Shown: positions 44,860 to 55,282, counted from the stretch's first letter. The stretch is DNA of 64,000 bases from Ornithobacterium rhinotracheale (GCF_004088395.1 NZ_CP035107.1:1007001-1071000); one strand, 5' to 3'. Numbers and translations are program-made. Notes: generated by a model not told the origin, from the letters alone.

Positions 44860-45977
44860 TGGTTTAAATTTTCTGTAAAGTTAATAATTTTTTCGCAGGC
44901 TTTGCCATCACCATAAGGGTTGTGCAAATTGCTCATTTGTGCATAAAAAGCGGTATTGTCTAGCAATCGAGAAGTTTCATTAATTATTTTTTGCGTATCG
45001 GTACCTACAAGAATCACGGTTCCGTGTTCCAAAGCCTCTGGACGCTCGGTGGTGTTTCGTGTTACTAAGACGGGCTTGCCTAAACTCGGTGCTTCTTCTT
45101 GAATGCCCCCGCTATCGGTAATTATGATTTTGGATTGATTCATCAGCCAAATAAAATCTTGATAGGCGAGTGGTGGAACTAGTAAAATATTTTCTGTATT
45201 GCCCAAAAGTTCCTGAACAGGTTCTTTGATTTTAGGATTTAAATGTACGGGATAAATAAAACGCTTTTCGGGATATTTTTGAGCCAAAGCAAGAATGGCT
45301 CGACAAATGTTTTGAATGCCTGTACCGTGATTCTCTCGGCGATGTCCCGTGATTAAAATTATTTCTTGATTTTTAATTTTATCAATTAAATCTTGATGAA
45401 CGATACTAGGATTTTGTTTAATTTTCTCTACCGATTGCATCAACGCATCGATGACGGTGTTGCCCGTAACGATGATATTTTTTTCGGCAATCCCTTCGTT
45501 GATTAAATTCTGTTTGGCGCGTGGCGTGGGCGCAAAATGATATTGTGCTATGCGAGCCGTTATTTGGCGATTCATCTCCTCGGGAAAAGGCGAAGCTAAA
45601 TTATAGGTGCGTAATCCCGCTTCAATGTGGCACACGGTGATTTGCTGATAAAAACTTGCCAATGCTGCCGCCATGCTTGTGGTGGTGTCGCCGTGCACAA
45701 AAACGAAATCGGGCTGAAAATCATCTAAAACCGATTTTAGCTGAATTAAGATTTCTGCCGTAAGCTGATTTAGATTTTGCCCTGGTCGCATTAAATTTAA
45801 ATCATAATCAGGTGTAATTTGGAAAAAATCCAGCACTTGGTCGAGCATTTCTCGGTGTTGTGCTGTAACGCACACTCGGGTTTCAAAATTTTGCATATCA
45901 TTTTGAAAGCCTTTTACGAGTGGAGCCATTTTGATGGCTTCGGGGCGCGTTCCAAATACAATTAAGATTTTTTTCAT
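44856..45977 (-). CDS. wecB: UDP-N-acetylglucosamine 2-epimerase (non-hydrolysing)
   Basis: Interconverts UDP-GlcNAc and UDP-ManNAc. The protein is 373 aa. It begins MKKILIVFGTRPEAIKMAPL, then VFVHGDTTTSMAAALASFYQ near residue 88, CHIEAGLRTYNLASPFPEEMNRQ near residue 112, ITGHRRENHGTG near residue 205, and SGGIQEEAPSLGKPVLVTRNTTERPEA near residue 285. I used the ATG at 45977; one five codons upstream (45992) adds MYISI. It is the first gene of the seven-gene run that ends with the aminotransferase. Confidence 0.95.
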   Translation of the reverse strand: MKKILIVFGTRPEAIKMAPLVKGFQNDMQNFETRVCVTAQHREMLDQVLDFFQITPDYDLNLMRPGQNLNQLTAEILIQLKSVLDDFQPDFVFVHGDTTTSMAAALASFYQQITVCHIEAGLRTYNLASPFPEEMNRQITARIAQYHFAPTPRAKQNLINEGIAEKNIIVTGNTVIDALMQSVEKIKQNPSIVHQDLIDKIKNQEIILITGHRRENHGTGIQNICRAILALAQKYPEKRFIYPVHLNPKIKEPVQELLGNTENILLVPPLAYQDFIWLMNQSKIIITDSGGIQEEAPSLGKPVLVTRNTTERPEALEHGTVILVGTDTQKIINETSRLLDNTAFYAQMSNLHNPYGDGKACEKIINFTENLNQ

Positions 45978-46013
45978 AATGCTAATATACATTTTTTTGC
46001 ATGAAAAATAAGG

Positions 46014-46053
46014 CGTTCAAAGGCAAAGATTAAATTCTTTGCCTTTAGGTTTT
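46014..46053. terminator. Terminator between FKBP gene and wecB
   Basis: AAAGGCAAAGA pairs with TCTTTGCCTTT around a short loop, 30 bp after the FKBP gene stop on the minus strand. The T-run is better on the plus strand (AGGTTTTTT), so efficiency on the minus strand is uncertain. Confidence 0.6.
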
Positions 46054-46078
46054 TTATTTAAGAAATCAAATCTTCTTT

Positions 46079-46948
46079 TTACTTTTTTGGGGTGTCTTTG
46101 CTCACTACTTCAACATCAAAAATCAAAGTAGAACCTGGTGCGATGTCTTCGCCAGCTTTCGAGTCGCCATAAGCTAATTCTGCTGGAATATAGAATTCGT
46201 ATTTAGAACCTACTTTCATAAGCTGTAAACCTTCTACCCATCCAGGGATAAGGGCACCGTCTTGCAAAAGGAAATCAATTCCTTCTGGTTGGTTTTGCTC
46301 AGAGCTATCAAATACTTTTCCGTCGATGGTTTTTCCTGTGTATTTGATTTTTACATGATCTCCAATTTTCACATTATCGCCAGAACCTTCGTTCAACACT
46401 TTGTAAGCCAAGCCAGATTGCGTAGTCTTCACTGCTGGGTCTTTAGTCTTTTCAGCGATAAATTCTTTACCTTTTTCTTTGTTTTCTTTCGCTTCTTTCG
46501 CTTGCTCGAGTTGCATTTTTTTCTGCTGATTGTTGGCATAGCTAGTCATCACGATTTCCACCGAATCTTTTTTGATTCTAGTTTCTTTCTTATTTAAATA
46601 GTCGCTAAAACCTTTGATGATTTCATCTCGGCTTAAACCATCTTTAAGCATTTCGTTTTCTAAAACACCATTGATTTGTTTTGCAATATTAATTCCGTAT
46701 GCATAAGAGCTCATTTTTTCTTCGTTGTTAAAGTAGTCTTTTACTCCTTTTTCAACTTCGCTGTAATTGATTGAGTCTTTGTTTGCAGGATTGTTTTTGA
46801 AGCCTTCTATTTGCTCTGCCAATGTCATACCAAAAGCATAAGACGCATCTAAACCTTCTTGACTAGCTTCAGAATTTACTTTGCTGTCGTTATTTTTACA
46901 AGCAACAAACATTGCTGCTACAGATAATGTTAAAAATATTTTTTTCAT
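46079..46948 (-). CDS. FKBP-type peptidyl-prolyl isomerase lipoprotein (FkpA/Mip-like)
   Basis: Envelope chaperone of 289 aa with a lipobox ending MFVACKNND. Residues about 30-155 hold two FKBP_N-type dimerisation segments (LDASYAFGMTLAEQIEGF and MSSYAYGINIAKQING) and a charged helix (about 140-170, KKMQLEQAKEAKENKEKGKEF). The FKBP domain starts near residue 175: VKIKYTGKTIDGKVFDSS, LIPGWVEGLQLMKVGSKYEFYIPAELAYG, PGSTLIFDVEVV. All active-site aromatic positions look present. Single gene. Confidence 0.93.
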   Translation of the reverse strand: MKKIFLTLSVAAMFVACKNNDSKVNSEASQEGLDASYAFGMTLAEQIEGFKNNPANKDSINYSEVEKGVKDYFNNEEKMSSYAYGINIAKQINGVLENEMLKDGLSRDEIIKGFSDYLNKKETRIKKDSVEIVMTSYANNQQKKMQLEQAKEAKENKEKGKEFIAEKTKDPAVKTTQSGLAYKVLNEGSGDNVKIGDHVKIKYTGKTIDGKVFDSSEQNQPEGIDFLLQDGALIPGWVEGLQLMKVGSKYEFYIPAELAYGDSKAGEDIAPGSTLIFDVEVVSKDTPKK

Positions 46949-47158
46949 AAAAAATCGAATTATCTTGCAAGTTTACAAAACTTTAATGAATTTAAAAAGA
47001 TAATTTTTGTTTTTGTTTGGAGTAGAGTACTGATTTTAGCCATGTTTTTTTCTTTTTTAAATCATAAAAAATTAGACTTTTGGTAATGAAAAAAAACTGA
47101 AAATCAACCTTAAAAATAGCCCGAATTAGTATTTTTGTATAATCTAAAATCAAAATGT

Positions 47159-48094
47159 ATGTGTAAAAAGTATCAAAATGTAACGGATTACCCAAATAAT
47201 AACACTATTTTCTCTGTCTGGGTGTTGAGAGAAAACACCAATTATGTTTCTGTGTTTAAGGAGCTTTGTGCATTGGTCATTAATTTAAATAATTCGGCGG
47301 CTGTGCGTTTTCCAAATGATCAAGCAAGCATAGTTTTAGGGATTGGCTACCAAGCGTGGAAGAAGCTAAATTTGCCCGAGCCACTTCCCAAAGAGTTGAA
47401 AGATTTTGTAGAAATCAAGGGAGCGAAATATACGGCGATTTCTACACCAGGGGATCTGCATTTTCACATCAGAGCTAGAGAAAAAAGTTTGTGTTATGAC
47501 ATGGCAACCGAGATTGCTAAGGTGTTGAAGCCTGTGGCAGATTGCATAGTAAATATCGAAGGGTTTAAATACTGGGATGGGCGATCGATTCTTGGTTTTG
47601 TAGACGGAACCGAAAATCCAAAAGGAGAGGATCGTGTGCGTTTTGGCGTTGTGGGAGAGGAGGATCCAATGTATACGGGCGGAAGTTATCTTTTTGCACA
47701 AAAATACTTGCACAACATGTTTGCTTGGAATGATTTAAGCATCGAGGAACAAGAAAAAGTAATCGGGCGAAGCAAACAAAATGATGTGGAAATGAGCGAT
47801 GATGTAAAGCCAGACAACTCGCACATTGCCCTCACTAATATCGAAGATGAGAATGGAGAGGAGTTAAAAATCATTCGCGAAAATATGCCTTTTGGGAATC
47901 CATCTACACAAGAAGTGGGAACTTATTTCTTAGCTTATGCAAGTACATTTTCTACGACAGAGCATATGTTAAAGCATATGTTCATCGGAGAGCCAGAGGG
48001 GAATTATGATAGAATTTTAGATTTCAGTACGCCAGTCACGGGAACTTTATTTTTTGTGCCAAGTTTGGATATGCTAGAAGAATTTGCTGAATAA
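47159..48094 (+). CDS. Dye-decolourising (Dyp-type) peroxidase
   Basis: Heme peroxidase of 311 aa, of the short cytosolic YfeX-like class, with no Tat or Sec signal. GFVDGTENPKGEDR near residue 146 carries the distal Asp of GxxDG; the proximal His is probably in KPDNSHIAL near residue 222; ENMPFGNPSTQEVGTYFLAYAS contains further heme-pocket residues. The Arg usual after MPFG is less clear. I used the ATG at 47159, since the upstream TTG (47135) falls in the -7 box TATTTTTG (47130-47137). Physiological substrate unknown. Confidence 0.9.
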   Translation: MCKKYQNVTDYPNNNTIFSVWVLRENTNYVSVFKELCALVINLNNSAAVRFPNDQASIVLGIGYQAWKKLNLPEPLPKELKDFVEIKGAKYTAISTPGDLHFHIRAREKSLCYDMATEIAKVLKPVADCIVNIEGFKYWDGRSILGFVDGTENPKGEDRVRFGVVGEEDPMYTGGSYLFAQKYLHNMFAWNDLSIEEQEKVIGRSKQNDVEMSDDVKPDNSHIALTNIEDENGEELKIIRENMPFGNPSTQEVGTYFLAYASTFSTTEHMLKHMFIGEPEGNYDRILDFSTPVTGTLFFVPSLDMLEEFAE

Positions 48095-48115
48095 TGCTCA
48101 TTTTTATTACTACTT

Positions 48116-48156
48116 AAAAAGCCCGTTCAAATCAAATTGAACGGGCTTTTTGTTTT
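48116..48156. terminator. Bidirectional terminator, Dyp peroxidase / M1 peptidase
   Basis: AAAAAGCCCGTTCAA and TTGAACGGGCTTTTT form a 15-bp stem with a six-base loop between convergent genes. Confidence 0.93.
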
Positions 48157-48172
48157 TACACTAAGTTATTTT

Positions 48173-50680
48173 TTAATCTTTAATTTCATTGATTACTTCT
48201 TCCAAAACTTCTATTTGCTTTTTCAAATCATCGTTTGGATATTGCTGATAAGTTTTTTGTTTAAGCTCAAGTGCATTGTTTGCCATTGCACGCAAGAAAG
48301 GAATTGCCTCTTTTTGGTTCTCTTTCATAAATTTATAATAGTTGCTATATACTTTGGCAATCGCTTGGGTAGATGCCAAATCGTTGGTAGAGAGAATCCA
48401 GTCAAAAGCCATTTGAGAAGCCTTAGCATACTCAGGTTTTATGTATGGCATGAGTGCGTAGAGAGCTGCCATTTCATTTAGCTCAGGAAAATAATTGATT
48501 TTATTTTCTTGTCGCCATTGAGGAATTAATTTTTCCAACAATCTCGGAGAGTTTACGGCTAATTTTATATCTAAATCTTCTGATAGATTGTCTAATTCCT
48601 CTGGTGCATTTTGACTTAAATAATCAATTGCAGCACCTCTCACCGCAAAAGATTCTGATTTTAAAGCATTTTTAAATAAATTCAAATACTTTTTGTCTTT
48701 GTCGATTTGAGCTAATTTCTTCAAAGCTTCGGCACGAACTAGCGTTTTTGGATCGCTTTCAGCAATTTTGGTCAGAGCCTCTTCCGCTTGCTCTTGCACC
48801 ACAGAATCGGTAACATCAAGCGATTCTATGGCTAATTTTCTGATACCAGCAGACGGATCTTTCATTGCAGTAATTAATGTAGAAAGTGCATTTTTACTTA
48901 TCAACTGATTGTATGCCAATTTTTTAATAGCTTGCATTCTCGACGGCAATTCATCTTTGCACAGTAAATATTGTTGAACATATAAATCCACAGGTTTCTC
49001 TTCATTAAACTCAACCACAATATCATTGATTCCATCTACCACCACCAATTGTGCTTTTCCTTGTGTGCTGAATTTAAAGGTGTTAAGCGGTTCTTTTTTT
49101 ACCCAAACTTTATGGCGAGTTCTTTTGCCATTTTCGTAGACATCAATGGTGAGCGGGAACTCAAACAAAGGAGATTGTGTTTGTTTTAAATTAACAACCA
49201 CTTCGTTAGGTTTATACTCAGTTACCACATTGATTTTTGGGTGCCCATGTCCAAAAAACCATTGGTTGAAAAACCAGTTTAAATCTTTTCCCGTAACATG
49301 TTCAAATGCCAATCGCAATTGCTGAGCTTCAGCTTTTTGATACTCGTGGTGGTTCAAGAAATATTTAATAGATTCAAAGAAAGCGTCGTCGCCTAAATAA
49401 CTTCTGAGCATGTGCAGGATGTATCCGCCTTTGTTGTAAGTTACTCGGTCAAACATGTCGCCCACTTTTTTATAATCAAAGCGAACTAAATCTTTGTGAA
49501 AATTGTTCCCAGAAAAATAATCTTCTAAATCTTCTTCGCGCAGCTCATCGGCATAATCTTTTCCGTATTTATGCTCGCGCCATAGGTATTCGCTATAATT
49601 GGCAAATCCTTCGTTTACAGTAAGATTGGCAAAGCTTTCGCTCGTTACCAAATCTCCAAACCAGTGATGCGCCAATTCGTGTGCAATGACATCTTCCCAA
49701 ACATTTTTATCTACTAGTTCACCATGTTTTTGCTGAGCCGTTTGCGAATGGCTCACCGCTGTGGTGTTTTCCATGGCACCTGTTACAAAATCACGCACCA
49801 CCATTTGCGAATATTTATCCCAAGGATATTCATAGCCAAATTTCTCAGAGAAAAAAGTCAGCATTTCAGGGGTTTTTCCGAAAATTTCTTTGGCTACAGA
49901 TTTATATTCAGGCTCCACATAATAATTTACAGGGCGTCCTTTCCATTGGTCTTCTACCACGGCAAAATCTCCCACACCGATGAAGAATAAGTAAGGTGCA
50001 TGTTTTTGCGTTTGTCGCCAATTATCGGTGCGAGTTCCGTTGGCATTATCAATTTTAGAAGTAAGCGTTCCGTTTGATAGCGTTACGAAATTCTTGGGAA
50101 CTGTAAGGCTAATTTCTTGCGTGGTCTTCTGGTTGGGCGAATCAATTGTAGGAAACCAGCCCGAATTGTCCATAGGCTCCCCCTGTGTCCAAGCTTGTGT
50201 TGGGATATAGGAGTTTTTGCCTTGTGGATTGATGAAATACAAACCTTTATCTTTAGAATAATACTTTTTATCTCGTCCAGGCACGCCCTCTGGATAAGCT
50301 GTGTACTGAATAAAGATTTTGTAAGTCTGATCTCGTGTATAAGTTTTATTTAATTTAATCTTTAATTTCTGCTGATTCAAATCGTAATCATACTGCAATG
50401 GCGTAGTGTTTCCATTATTGTTTATAAGCGAAATTTGATGAATCAACATATTTTTGGCGTCCAGCGTAAGCGAATCCGTAGGGTAGAAGTGAGGTTTTAG
50501 CGTAAGCCACTCCTTGCCATCAATCGATTGATTGTCAAAATTCAATTTTATATCTAATTTCGTATCAATCAAATTATTGATTTGCTCCTGCTCTGGTCTA
50601 TAAATATCTTTTCCCGTATTTTGCGCATGTACATGAAGCCCAAGGCTTATGCATAGCAAACTGAAAACTGCTTTTTTCAT
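48173..50680 (-). CDS. M1 family metallo-aminopeptidase with C-terminal HEAT repeats
   Basis: Exported zinc aminopeptidase of 835 aa. A signal peptide ends LGLHVHAQ. The N-terminal saddle domain leads to the exopeptidase motif FVTGAMENTTAVSH near residue 303 and the zinc site HELAHHWFGDLV with NEGFANYSEYLW near residues 335-360. The last 250 residues are HEAT-like helical repeats (IRKLAIESLDVTD, ALTKIAES, RAEALKKLAQID). The start is placed at 50680: a -7 box TATATTTG on the minus strand at 50688-50695 sits just upstream, so a longer frame from 50878 would start before the promoter and lose the signal peptide position. Confidence 0.94.
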   Translation of the reverse strand: MKKAVFSLLCISLGLHVHAQNTGKDIYRPEQEQINNLIDTKLDIKLNFDNQSIDGKEWLTLKPHFYPTDSLTLDAKNMLIHQISLINNNGNTTPLQYDYDLNQQKLKIKLNKTYTRDQTYKIFIQYTAYPEGVPGRDKKYYSKDKGLYFINPQGKNSYIPTQAWTQGEPMDNSGWFPTIDSPNQKTTQEISLTVPKNFVTLSNGTLTSKIDNANGTRTDNWRQTQKHAPYLFFIGVGDFAVVEDQWKGRPVNYYVEPEYKSVAKEIFGKTPEMLTFFSEKFGYEYPWDKYSQMVVRDFVTGAMENTTAVSHSQTAQQKHGELVDKNVWEDVIAHELAHHWFGDLVTSESFANLTVNEGFANYSEYLWREHKYGKDYADELREEDLEDYFSGNNFHKDLVRFDYKKVGDMFDRVTYNKGGYILHMLRSYLGDDAFFESIKYFLNHHEYQKAEAQQLRLAFEHVTGKDLNWFFNQWFFGHGHPKINVVTEYKPNEVVVNLKQTQSPLFEFPLTIDVYENGKRTRHKVWVKKEPLNTFKFSTQGKAQLVVVDGINDIVVEFNEEKPVDLYVQQYLLCKDELPSRMQAIKKLAYNQLISKNALSTLITAMKDPSAGIRKLAIESLDVTDSVVQEQAEEALTKIAESDPKTLVRAEALKKLAQIDKDKKYLNLFKNALKSESFAVRGAAIDYLSQNAPEELDNLSEDLDIKLAVNSPRLLEKLIPQWRQENKINYFPELNEMAALYALMPYIKPEYAKASQMAFDWILSTNDLASTQAIAKVYSNYYKFMKENQKEAIPFLRAMANNALELKQKTYQQYPNDDLKKQIEVLEEVINEIKD

Positions 50681-50687
50681 AAGAAAA

Positions 50688-50695
50688 CAAATATA
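50688..50695 (-). promoter_or_regulatory. -7 box of the M1 peptidase gene
   Basis: TATATTTG on the minus strand, eight bases before the ATG at 50680, implying a very short leader. No good -33 element is seen at the normal distance. Confidence 0.5.
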
Positions 50696-51138
50696 GCGAA
50701 ATTTAAAATCTTTTCGCAGACTTTTTGTGTGAAAAATTATTAAAAATAGGAGAGGGAATTGTCGTAGAAAAACAAGAAGCACACAAGCATCGTGTAGCGG
50801 AAATATAACAGAATTTATATAGGTTTGTTTAGGTTTAGGTCTTAGATTTTGCTCAAATCCGCCCACGATACGGTGCATCTTTTAGTATTCTTAAAAATAT
50901 ACTTGGTTTAGAAAATCACTAACACATTTTATGCAGATAAAATAAAAGTATAAGTTAAAGAACACATCATTGAAAAAATATATAGGTTATGGTTTGTTTC
51001 TCTTTTCTCGTTGATTCTAAATCCCCCGTGTAGATTCCTCTGCGGGGGATGTGAAATCAAAATTTAATTATTAGGCTTAGGTTAACTTTCAAAATAGGTT
51101 TTGTCTCTTCTTTTTTTCGGTTTGTTTTTTTTAGACAT
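50696..51138. other. Gene-poor region with a GC-rich hairpin
   Basis: No gene with family support. A hairpin lies at 51021-51050 (ATCCCCCG and CGGGGGAT, 14-base loop), notable in this AT-rich setting. On the minus strand an 18-aa frame (51138 to 51082, MSKKNKPKKRRDKTYFES) begins right after the T-run of the terminator at 51139-51174. Its coding status is doubtful. Confidence 0.4.
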
Positions 51139-51174
51139 AAAAAAATCGCTACAATCTTTTAGGTTGCAGCGATT
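51139..51174 (-). terminator. Terminator of the orphan small transcript
   Basis: On the minus strand AAATCGCTGCAA pairs with TTGTAGCGATTT (one mismatch or bulge) and runs into TTTTTTT. No annotated gene precedes it, since yidC has its own terminator at 51499-51528. Confidence 0.78.
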
Positions 51175-51303
51175 TCATAATTTATGTTATCTATTCTTTT
51201 ATTCTTCAAATCTTAGCATAAATCTACCGCTGCACCATCTTAGATAGCACATCATAATAGAAATCTTATGCATAAACTTGTTGCTCATAGGTTTGCCTTA
51301 ATT
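51139..51303 (-). ncRNA. Candidate small transcript (sRNA or microprotein mRNA), unknown
   Basis: About 160 nt between a close-to-consensus promoter (51310-51341) and a terminator (51139-51174), both on the minus strand, with no known gene between. It contains a 29-codon frame (51288 to 51199) starting MSNKFMHKISIMMCYLRWC, rich in Met and with two Cys, that starts about 15 nt after the expected transcript start. It also has a near-repeat, TTTATGCATAAGATTT and TTTATGCTAAGATTT. The size fits 6S-like RNA, but I cannot recognise a 6S fold. No family identified. Confidence 0.5.
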
Positions 51304-51309
51304 GTTCGG

Positions 51310-51341
51310 CAAATGTATGAAATGTTTTCTAACTGACAAAA
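51310..51341 (-). promoter_or_regulatory. Promoter of the orphan small transcript
   Basis: On the minus strand: TTTTG (51341-51337), 19-bp spacer, TACATTTG (51317-51310). It is as good as the SRP RNA and pyrG promoters in this window. Confidence 0.72.
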
Positions 51342-51498
51342 TAATTAAGTGTAAAAAAATATGAGAATATTATATTTTGCTTTTAATCAAGTGTTTGTGA
51401 TAATTATTTTTTTGTTTCAAAAATCATATTTAGAGGTATTTTCTAAAAAATATGTCGAAAATGGGATTTTTATATAATCTAGTTTTAAGTGAAAAATA

Positions 51499-51528
51499 AA
51501 AAAGGCTTCAATTATGATTGAAGCCTTT
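51499..51528 (-). terminator. yidC terminator
   Basis: AAAGGCTTCAA pairs with TTGAAGCCTTT around a six-base loop, followed by TTTATTTTTC on the minus strand; 13 bp after the yidC stop. Confidence 0.88.
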
Positions 51529-51541
51529 TGGTTTAAAGAAA

Positions 51542-53347
51542 TTATTTCTGATTATTCTTTAATCTTTGTTGCTCTTGCGCTTGTTTCATTGCTTGGTCTA
51601 GCCTTTCTTGCCATTTACTTTTCTTGCGCTTCTTAGGATTTTGCTTATTACTTTGGATTTTCGCGTGAATCTTTGCATCATCAATCATCACATTCTTAAT
51701 AAATAAAACTAGCCCAATGTTAATGGCATTAGATACAAAATAGTACCACGAAAGCCCCGAAGCATAGCTATTTAAAAAGAAAATAAACATAATAGGCATT
51801 AAATACATCATAAAACGCATATCTGGCATACCCTCTTGCTTAGGTGTTTGCATCATATTGCCAGAGAATTTAAAATAAATCACCATAGTGATGACATATA
51901 GCAAGGCAAATAGACTGACATGCTGCCCATAGAACGGTATATTAAAAGGCAGGTGTATGATAGAGTCATAAGCCGTTAAATCATCAGCCCAAAGGAAGCC
52001 CTTACCCCTAAGCTGAATCACATTAGGGAAGAAATTAAATAAAGCATAGAAAATCGGGATTTGCAACAAAGCAGGTAAGCAACCCGCCAGCGGATTAACG
52101 CCTGCTGTGCGGTATAGGTTCATAGTTTCCTGCTGGCGTTTCATTTGATTTTCAGGTCCTTTGTACTTTTCGTTGATGGCCTCCATATCAGGTTTTAGCA
52201 CGCGCATCATAGCACTTTGCTTGTATTGCTTGTACATAATGGGCGAGGTGATGAGCTTCACCACGATGGTGAGTAGCGCAATGACCCAGCCGTATTGCAG
52301 CCCCCAGCTTGCCATAAATTTAAAAGTCGGGAGAATGGCCCATTCATTAATCCAGCCGAAGATGCCCCAGCCAAATGGAATGATGTGGTGGAAGTTCTTT
52401 TTATAAGTTTTCAATAAATCAAAATCCAAGGGGAGGAAGTGCCAAGTATAATCTTGATTTAACTCGCCATTGAGCGCTAAATGAGTTTCAAAATCAAATT
52501 TTTTAGAGTGGGCAGTGTCCTCTTTGTCATCTTCAGTTACATTTAATTTCACTCTGTCCCAAGCCACTTTTGGCTCCAAAATGGTAGAGAAGAATTGCTG
52601 TTTAAAGGCAATCCAATCCACTTTATCATCATCAATCTCTTTATCGCTACGGGTGTAACTTTCTTTACTATAATGATTTAAACTGTAATGAAAATCCGTT
52701 ACGCGCTTTTCCCAAGATTTTCCCTTTTCCTGCGAGAGGGCATCCATATTAATGCTTAAATCTGCGCTATTGTCTGGCGTTAAGTTACTTAAACCATTTG
52801 ATTTAATCGCAAAATCTAAGGAATAATCTCCATTAAGCGTGTAAATATACTGAATGCTTGCACCATTTTCTTGCGTGCTGAATGTGATAGTATTTCCATT
52901 TTGCTGAGCGGCAAATACTCTTTTAGAGAGGTCGATTTTTCGCCCTTGCTTATCATTAAATTGCAGCGCAAAACGCGTATTTCCATCATTGATTAAATAG
53001 AGGGGCTTATCGTGCTTGCCAGTCTTTTCATCATAAGCCTTATAGCCTTTAAGCTCCACTTGGGTAATTTGCGCTCCTTGGTTGGAAAGTTTGATGAAAA
53101 TTTTATCATTCTCCAGCGTAAAAGATTGTGGCGCTATGGCTTCCTGTGCAGCGGTTTGTGGCGTAAAATTAGCCGTAGCGGGTGCATTTTGCTGCGTTTG
53201 TTTTTCCTTTTGAGCTAATTCTCTTTTCTTCTTTTCAGCTTCAATTTGTTCAGGGGTAGGCTTGGTAATAAACCAGTACCCGATGAGCAATAAAATCATC
53301 AATCCAAAACCGATGAGCTGATTTTTGTCAAATTTACTTTGTTGCAT
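51542..53347 (-). CDS. yidC: Membrane protein insertase YidC
   Basis: Inserts and folds inner-membrane proteins, alone or with SecYEG. The protein is 601 aa. It has an N-terminal TM (LIGFGLMILLLIGYWFI), a large periplasmic beta-supersandwich (about 60-340), then the Oxa1-type core from about 350: WGLQYGWVIALLTIVVKLITSPI, YRTAGVNPLAGCLPALLQIPIFYALFNF, MYLMPIMFIFFLNSYASGLSWYYFVSNAINI. It ends in a basic, glutamine-rich ribosome-contacting tail. It follows pyrG by 12 bp and is cotranscribed with it. Confidence 0.97.
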   Translation of the reverse strand: MQQSKFDKNQLIGFGLMILLLIGYWFITKPTPEQIEAEKKKRELAQKEKQTQQNAPATANFTPQTAAQEAIAPQSFTLENDKIFIKLSNQGAQITQVELKGYKAYDEKTGKHDKPLYLINDGNTRFALQFNDKQGRKIDLSKRVFAAQQNGNTITFSTQENGASIQYIYTLNGDYSLDFAIKSNGLSNLTPDNSADLSINMDALSQEKGKSWEKRVTDFHYSLNHYSKESYTRSDKEIDDDKVDWIAFKQQFFSTILEPKVAWDRVKLNVTEDDKEDTAHSKKFDFETHLALNGELNQDYTWHFLPLDFDLLKTYKKNFHHIIPFGWGIFGWINEWAILPTFKFMASWGLQYGWVIALLTIVVKLITSPIMYKQYKQSAMMRVLKPDMEAINEKYKGPENQMKRQQETMNLYRTAGVNPLAGCLPALLQIPIFYALFNFFPNVIQLRGKGFLWADDLTAYDSIIHLPFNIPFYGQHVSLFALLYVITMVIYFKFSGNMMQTPKQEGMPDMRFMMYLMPIMFIFFLNSYASGLSWYYFVSNAINIGLVLFIKNVMIDDAKIHAKIQSNKQNPKKRKKSKWQERLDQAMKQAQEQQRLKNNQK

Positions 53348-53359
53348 TTATTAAAATGT

Positions 53360-55003
<1,644 letters not shown>

Positions 55004-55011
55004 TCAGAGTA

Positions 55012-55043
55012 CAAAAATAAGTCATATTTATCGGCTTACAAAA
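55012..55043 (-). promoter_or_regulatory. Promoter of pyrG-yidC
   Basis: On the minus strand: TTTTG (55043-55039), 19-bp spacer, TATTTTTG (55019-55012), with the ATG about 27 bp downstream. Confidence 0.75.
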
Positions 55044-55112
55044 GTATTTTTTTGATTTTCTGAGGTAGTGGCAATTAAAAAGGGAATCTCACTAAATGGA
55101 AGGTAGTAAAAC

Positions 55113-55216
55113 AAAAAAAGGCAAGCTTACTACATCACACCGCTACAACTATTTACCCTTGCTACGTTCCCGTCCTGGGGGAGTTCAATAGGAGCTGGTT
55201 GTGTAGGACTTGCCTT
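55113..55216 (-). ncRNA. ffs: Signal recognition particle RNA (small bacterial type)
   Basis: About 104 nt on the minus strand. The SRP domain IV core is recognisable: CCCCCAGGACGGGAACGTAG followed by CAAGGGTAA, equivalent to the CAGGuCCGGAAGGAAGCAgccaaGG region of E. coli 4.5S RNA. The ends pair: GGCAAG near 55214 with CTTGCC near 55120, then a T-run. The transcript binds Ffh for cotranslational targeting. A strong promoter lies immediately upstream. Confidence 0.9.
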
Positions 55217-55223
55217 AGGTTTG

Positions 55224-55254
55224 CAAATGTATAAATAATTTTTTTAAAACAAAA
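55224..55254 (-). promoter_or_regulatory. Promoter of the SRP RNA gene
   Basis: On the minus strand: TTTTG (55254-55250), 18-bp spacer, TACATTTG (55231-55224), seven bases before the RNA. Confidence 0.78.
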
Positions 55255-55282
55255 GATTTTTCTCGAAAAATCTTATCCCAAA

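Noticed and set aside
50681-50878. N-terminal extension of the M1 peptidase (66 extra residues)
   Set aside because: It precedes a -7 box and would bury the signal peptide; the residues do not look like a protein of this family.
51021-51050. Hairpin as an intrinsic terminator
   Set aside because: No T-run follows on either strand.
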